From Bacillota bacterium (lineage in GTDB: Bacteria > Bacillota > Clostridia > Lachnospirales > Lachnospiraceae): a stretch of 64,000 nucleotides of DNA. Location of the stretch: contig JAFAFU010000041.1 of assembly GCA_023423335.1 (NCBI GenBank), positions 1 to 64,000 of the forward strand, in the 5' to 3' direction. A program made the position numbers and the translations under genes. Positions 62,746 to 64,000 of the stretch are shown piece after piece; within the stretch, counting starts at the first letter, position 1, and each line of letters starts with the position of its first letter. The notes beneath the pieces were generated by a model. The model made no database searches and was not told the DNA's origin. It saw only the letters and a program-made list of their open reading frames with translations.

Positions 62746-62774
62746 GGGAATATTAAGATTTCCATAAGAGCAAT
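62742..62774 (+). promoter_or_regulatory. Triple 11-bp direct repeats upstream of the carboxypeptidase gene
   Basis: ATAAG at 62742, TTAAG at 62753, ATAAG at 62764, again exactly 11 bp apart, matching the set before the response regulator; the 17-mers TTAAGATTTCCATAAGA here and TTAAGGATTTCATAAGA there agree at 14 positions. The first half-site overlaps the kinase stop. Confidence 0.7.
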
Positions 62775-62783
62775 TTAAAACAT

Positions 62784-62824
62784 AACTCCTTTTCCTTTGC
62801 TTAAATAAATAAAGGAAAGGAGTT
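62784..62824 (+). promoter_or_regulatory. Stem-loop covering the carboxypeptidase ribosome-binding site
   Basis: AACTCCTTTTCCTTT (62784-62798) pairs with AAAGGAAAGGAGTT (62811-62824), with one bulged T and a 12-nt A/T-rich loop. The right arm contains the AAAGGAG Shine-Dalgarno that serves the ATG at 62831. Confidence 0.75.
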
Positions 62825-62830
62825 ACTTTT

Positions 62831-63796
62831 ATGAAAATGAAAAAAACGGGAATGCAAAAATTATTAAAGTATCTTATTCTGATCGCCGCAATTATCCTCT
62901 TGATTTATCAGGCAGAAATTATGCCGGAAACAAGAGCCGGGAAAGAAGCAGAGGCTCCAACCATATCGCCTGCTCCGGTCGAGTTATCTTCTGAAGCGAT
63001 TTCACTTTCACTTCCAGCCGGTTTATATAGTCCCAACTTTATTGTGATGCGTCTGGACAGCCAAAAACCGCTTCTGGAGAAAGGCGGCGGCGATCGAATC
63101 TATCCGGCTTCACTGACAAAGATCATGACAACAATTGTAGCAATCGAAAACCTTGAGGATTTGGAACAAAAGCTTCTGCTTTCCGATGAATTGTTCGATG
63201 CCCTGTATGCAGAAAACTCTTCCATGGCAGGTTTCCTGCCGGGTGAGGAAATTGCCGCCAGAGACCTTCTCTTTGGCATAATGCTGCCCTCCGGAGGGGA
63301 ATGCTGTGTGGGGATAGCGGAAGAAATTGCCGGTACGGAGGAGTCCTTTGTTACACTTATGAACCTGAAAGCAGAAGAGCTAGGTATGAAGGATACCCAT
63401 TTTACCAATACCACCGGACTGCATGATACAGAACATTTTTCAACTGTCAGGGATCTTGCTGTCTTACTTCAATATTCCCTTCAGAACGATACCTTTCGGC
63501 GAATATTTACTTCAAAGCAGTATACGGCCGCTCCTACCAATCTGCATCCGGAGGGAGTCACTATGTACAGCACTATGTTTAAAAGCCTTGAGGATAACAG
63601 CATTATGAACGGAGAGCTGCTTGGCGGCAAAACCGGTTATACCAGTAAGGCAGGCCTATGTTTAGCCAGCCTGGCCAGGATCGGCGATACCGAATATATC
63701 ATGATCTCTGCCGGGGCCAAAGGAAATCATAAGACAGAGCAATTTAATATATCCGATGCTTTAACTGTTTACTCCCGGATTGGCAGCCGGCACTAA
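62831..63796 (+). CDS. Serine D-Ala-D-Ala carboxypeptidase (DacA/VanY-D-like)
   Basis: A 321-residue membrane-anchored penicillin-binding protein. N-terminal hydrophobic helix about 13-26; active-site SLTK (Ser94, Lys97); the second motif reads SGG (154-156) where S-x-N is usual; KTG at 267-269. It removes the terminal D-Ala of muropeptides. The VanRS-like pair just upstream and matching promoter repeats suggest one response unit. A precursor-level vancomycin phenotype would also need ligase/VanX-type genes, which are not here. Confidence 0.9.
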   Translation: MKMKKTGMQKLLKYLILIAAIILLIYQAEIMPETRAGKEAEAPTISPAPVELSSEAISLSLPAGLYSPNFIVMRLDSQKPLLEKGGGDRIYPASLTKIMTTIVAIENLEDLEQKLLLSDELFDALYAENSSMAGFLPGEEIAARDLLFGIMLPSGGECCVGIAEEIAGTEESFVTLMNLKAEELGMKDTHFTNTTGLHDTEHFSTVRDLAVLLQYSLQNDTFRRIFTSKQYTAAPTNLHPEGVTMYSTMFKSLEDNSIMNGELLGGKTGYTSKAGLCLASLARIGDTEYIMISAGAKGNHKTEQFNISDALTVYSRIGSRH

Positions 63797-64000
63797 TTCA
63801 TCAATAAACCGTGATCTTGGCATCACTTTATTATATCGCTCCTTGGCACTATAAATATAAAGATATTCCCTTGCACGGGTCATGGCAACGTAGAACAGGC
63901 GTCTTTCTTCTTCGATGTCTTCCGGAAGAACAGCCTTTTTATGGGGGGTAATCCCCTCATTTGCATCGACAAGAAAGACTGCCCGATACTCAAGACCTTT
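63761..64000 (-). CDS. UvrD/Rep-like helicase, C-terminal fragment (cut by window edge)
   Basis: The last 79 residues of a protein that continues past the right edge. GLEYRAVFLVDANEGITPH (motif V-like) and EEERRLFYVAMTRAREYLYI (motif VI) are typical of SF1A UvrD/PcrA/Rep helicases. The TAA stop at 63761 lies inside the coding sequence of the convergent carboxypeptidase: the two genes overlap by 36 bp at their 3' ends. Which subfamily it belongs to cannot be judged from this part. Confidence 0.85.
   Translation of the reverse strand, partial: KGLEYRAVFLVDANEGITPHKKAVLPEDIEEERRLFYVAMTRAREYLYIYSAKERYNKVMPRSRFIDELVPAANPGVNS

Noticed and set aside
60933..63796. Complete vancomycin-resistance gene cluster
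   Set aside because: Only the regulator pair and a serine carboxypeptidase are present. No D-Ala-D-Lac/Ser ligase, VanH/VanT or VanX gene is nearby.

Overview
The window looks like ordinary chromosomal core sequence from a low-to-moderate GC, endospore-forming, flagellated anaerobe of the class Clostridia, most likely Lachnospiraceae (relatives of Clostridium phytofermentans / Lachnoclostridium / Anaerocolumna). The clues are the spore-coat cassette cotJA-cotJB-cotJC, an mbl-flgF-flgG block as in Bacillus and Clostridia, an ECF riboflavin transporter under an FMN riboswitch, a T-box in front of a stand-alone tryptophan synthase beta, a PPi-type phosphofructokinase signature and a VanRS-like two-component pair. 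No prophage, insertion sequence with a transposase, CRISPR array or integrative element is visible.

Layout. 1-650: two tRNA-Ser genes on the minus strand and a strong promoter firing left out of the window, probably an rRNA operon. 800-6600: ispD, tsaD, a membrane-anchored unknown, rnz, then the t6A operon tsaE-tsaB-rimI with a zinc-ribbon gene. 6700-7700: ribU with FMN riboswitch. 7750-11500: PII-like protein, YdcF-family protein, Tex. 11660-12240: an isolated plus-strand gene with an HExEH motif. 12380-16690: an aspartate-family operon (ACT protein, homoserine dehydrogenase, phosphoglycerate-mutase-like putative homoserine kinase, aspartate kinase). 16900-22080: prfB with programmed frameshift, cheW, secA, hpf. 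22300-22800: a regulatory region with a DnaA-box cluster. 22830-29900: PilZ protein, NlpC/P60 hydrolase, trxB, YjfB, methyltransferase, acyl-ACP thioesterase, CvfB, YvyF, ComF. 29900-36600: nucleotidyltransferase, recD2, and mbl-flgF-flgG-flgJ-like. 37200-42350: the str operon rpsL-rpsG-fusA-tuf with hairpin-rich spacers. 42500-49700: WYL regulator, T-box trpB2, MFS and MATE exporters, a stand-alone RpoD-type sigma factor. 49700-55300: acyltransferase, SH3/SleB hydrolase, PPi-type PFK, MIF-like tautomerase, cotJ cassette. 55400-64000: diacylglycerol kinase, VanZ protein, nuclease-helicase, DUF1292 protein, VanR/VanS-like pair with a serine D,D-carboxypeptidase, and the C-terminus of a UvrD-like helicase.

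Most genes are well-known families. The most interesting signals are non-coding: (i) three perfect DnaA boxes, two of them directly abutting, within 71 bp upstream of hpf and far from any dnaA gene; (ii) triple 11-bp-spaced half-sites in front of both the VanR-like regulator and the carboxypeptidase, suggesting one regulon; (iii) a hairpin that would bury the ribosome-binding site of that carboxypeptidase; (iv) chains of short stem-loops in the str-operon spacers; and (v) several unrelated-looking long palindromes and a 75-bp tandem repeat in intergenic gaps. No wholly new protein system is obvious.
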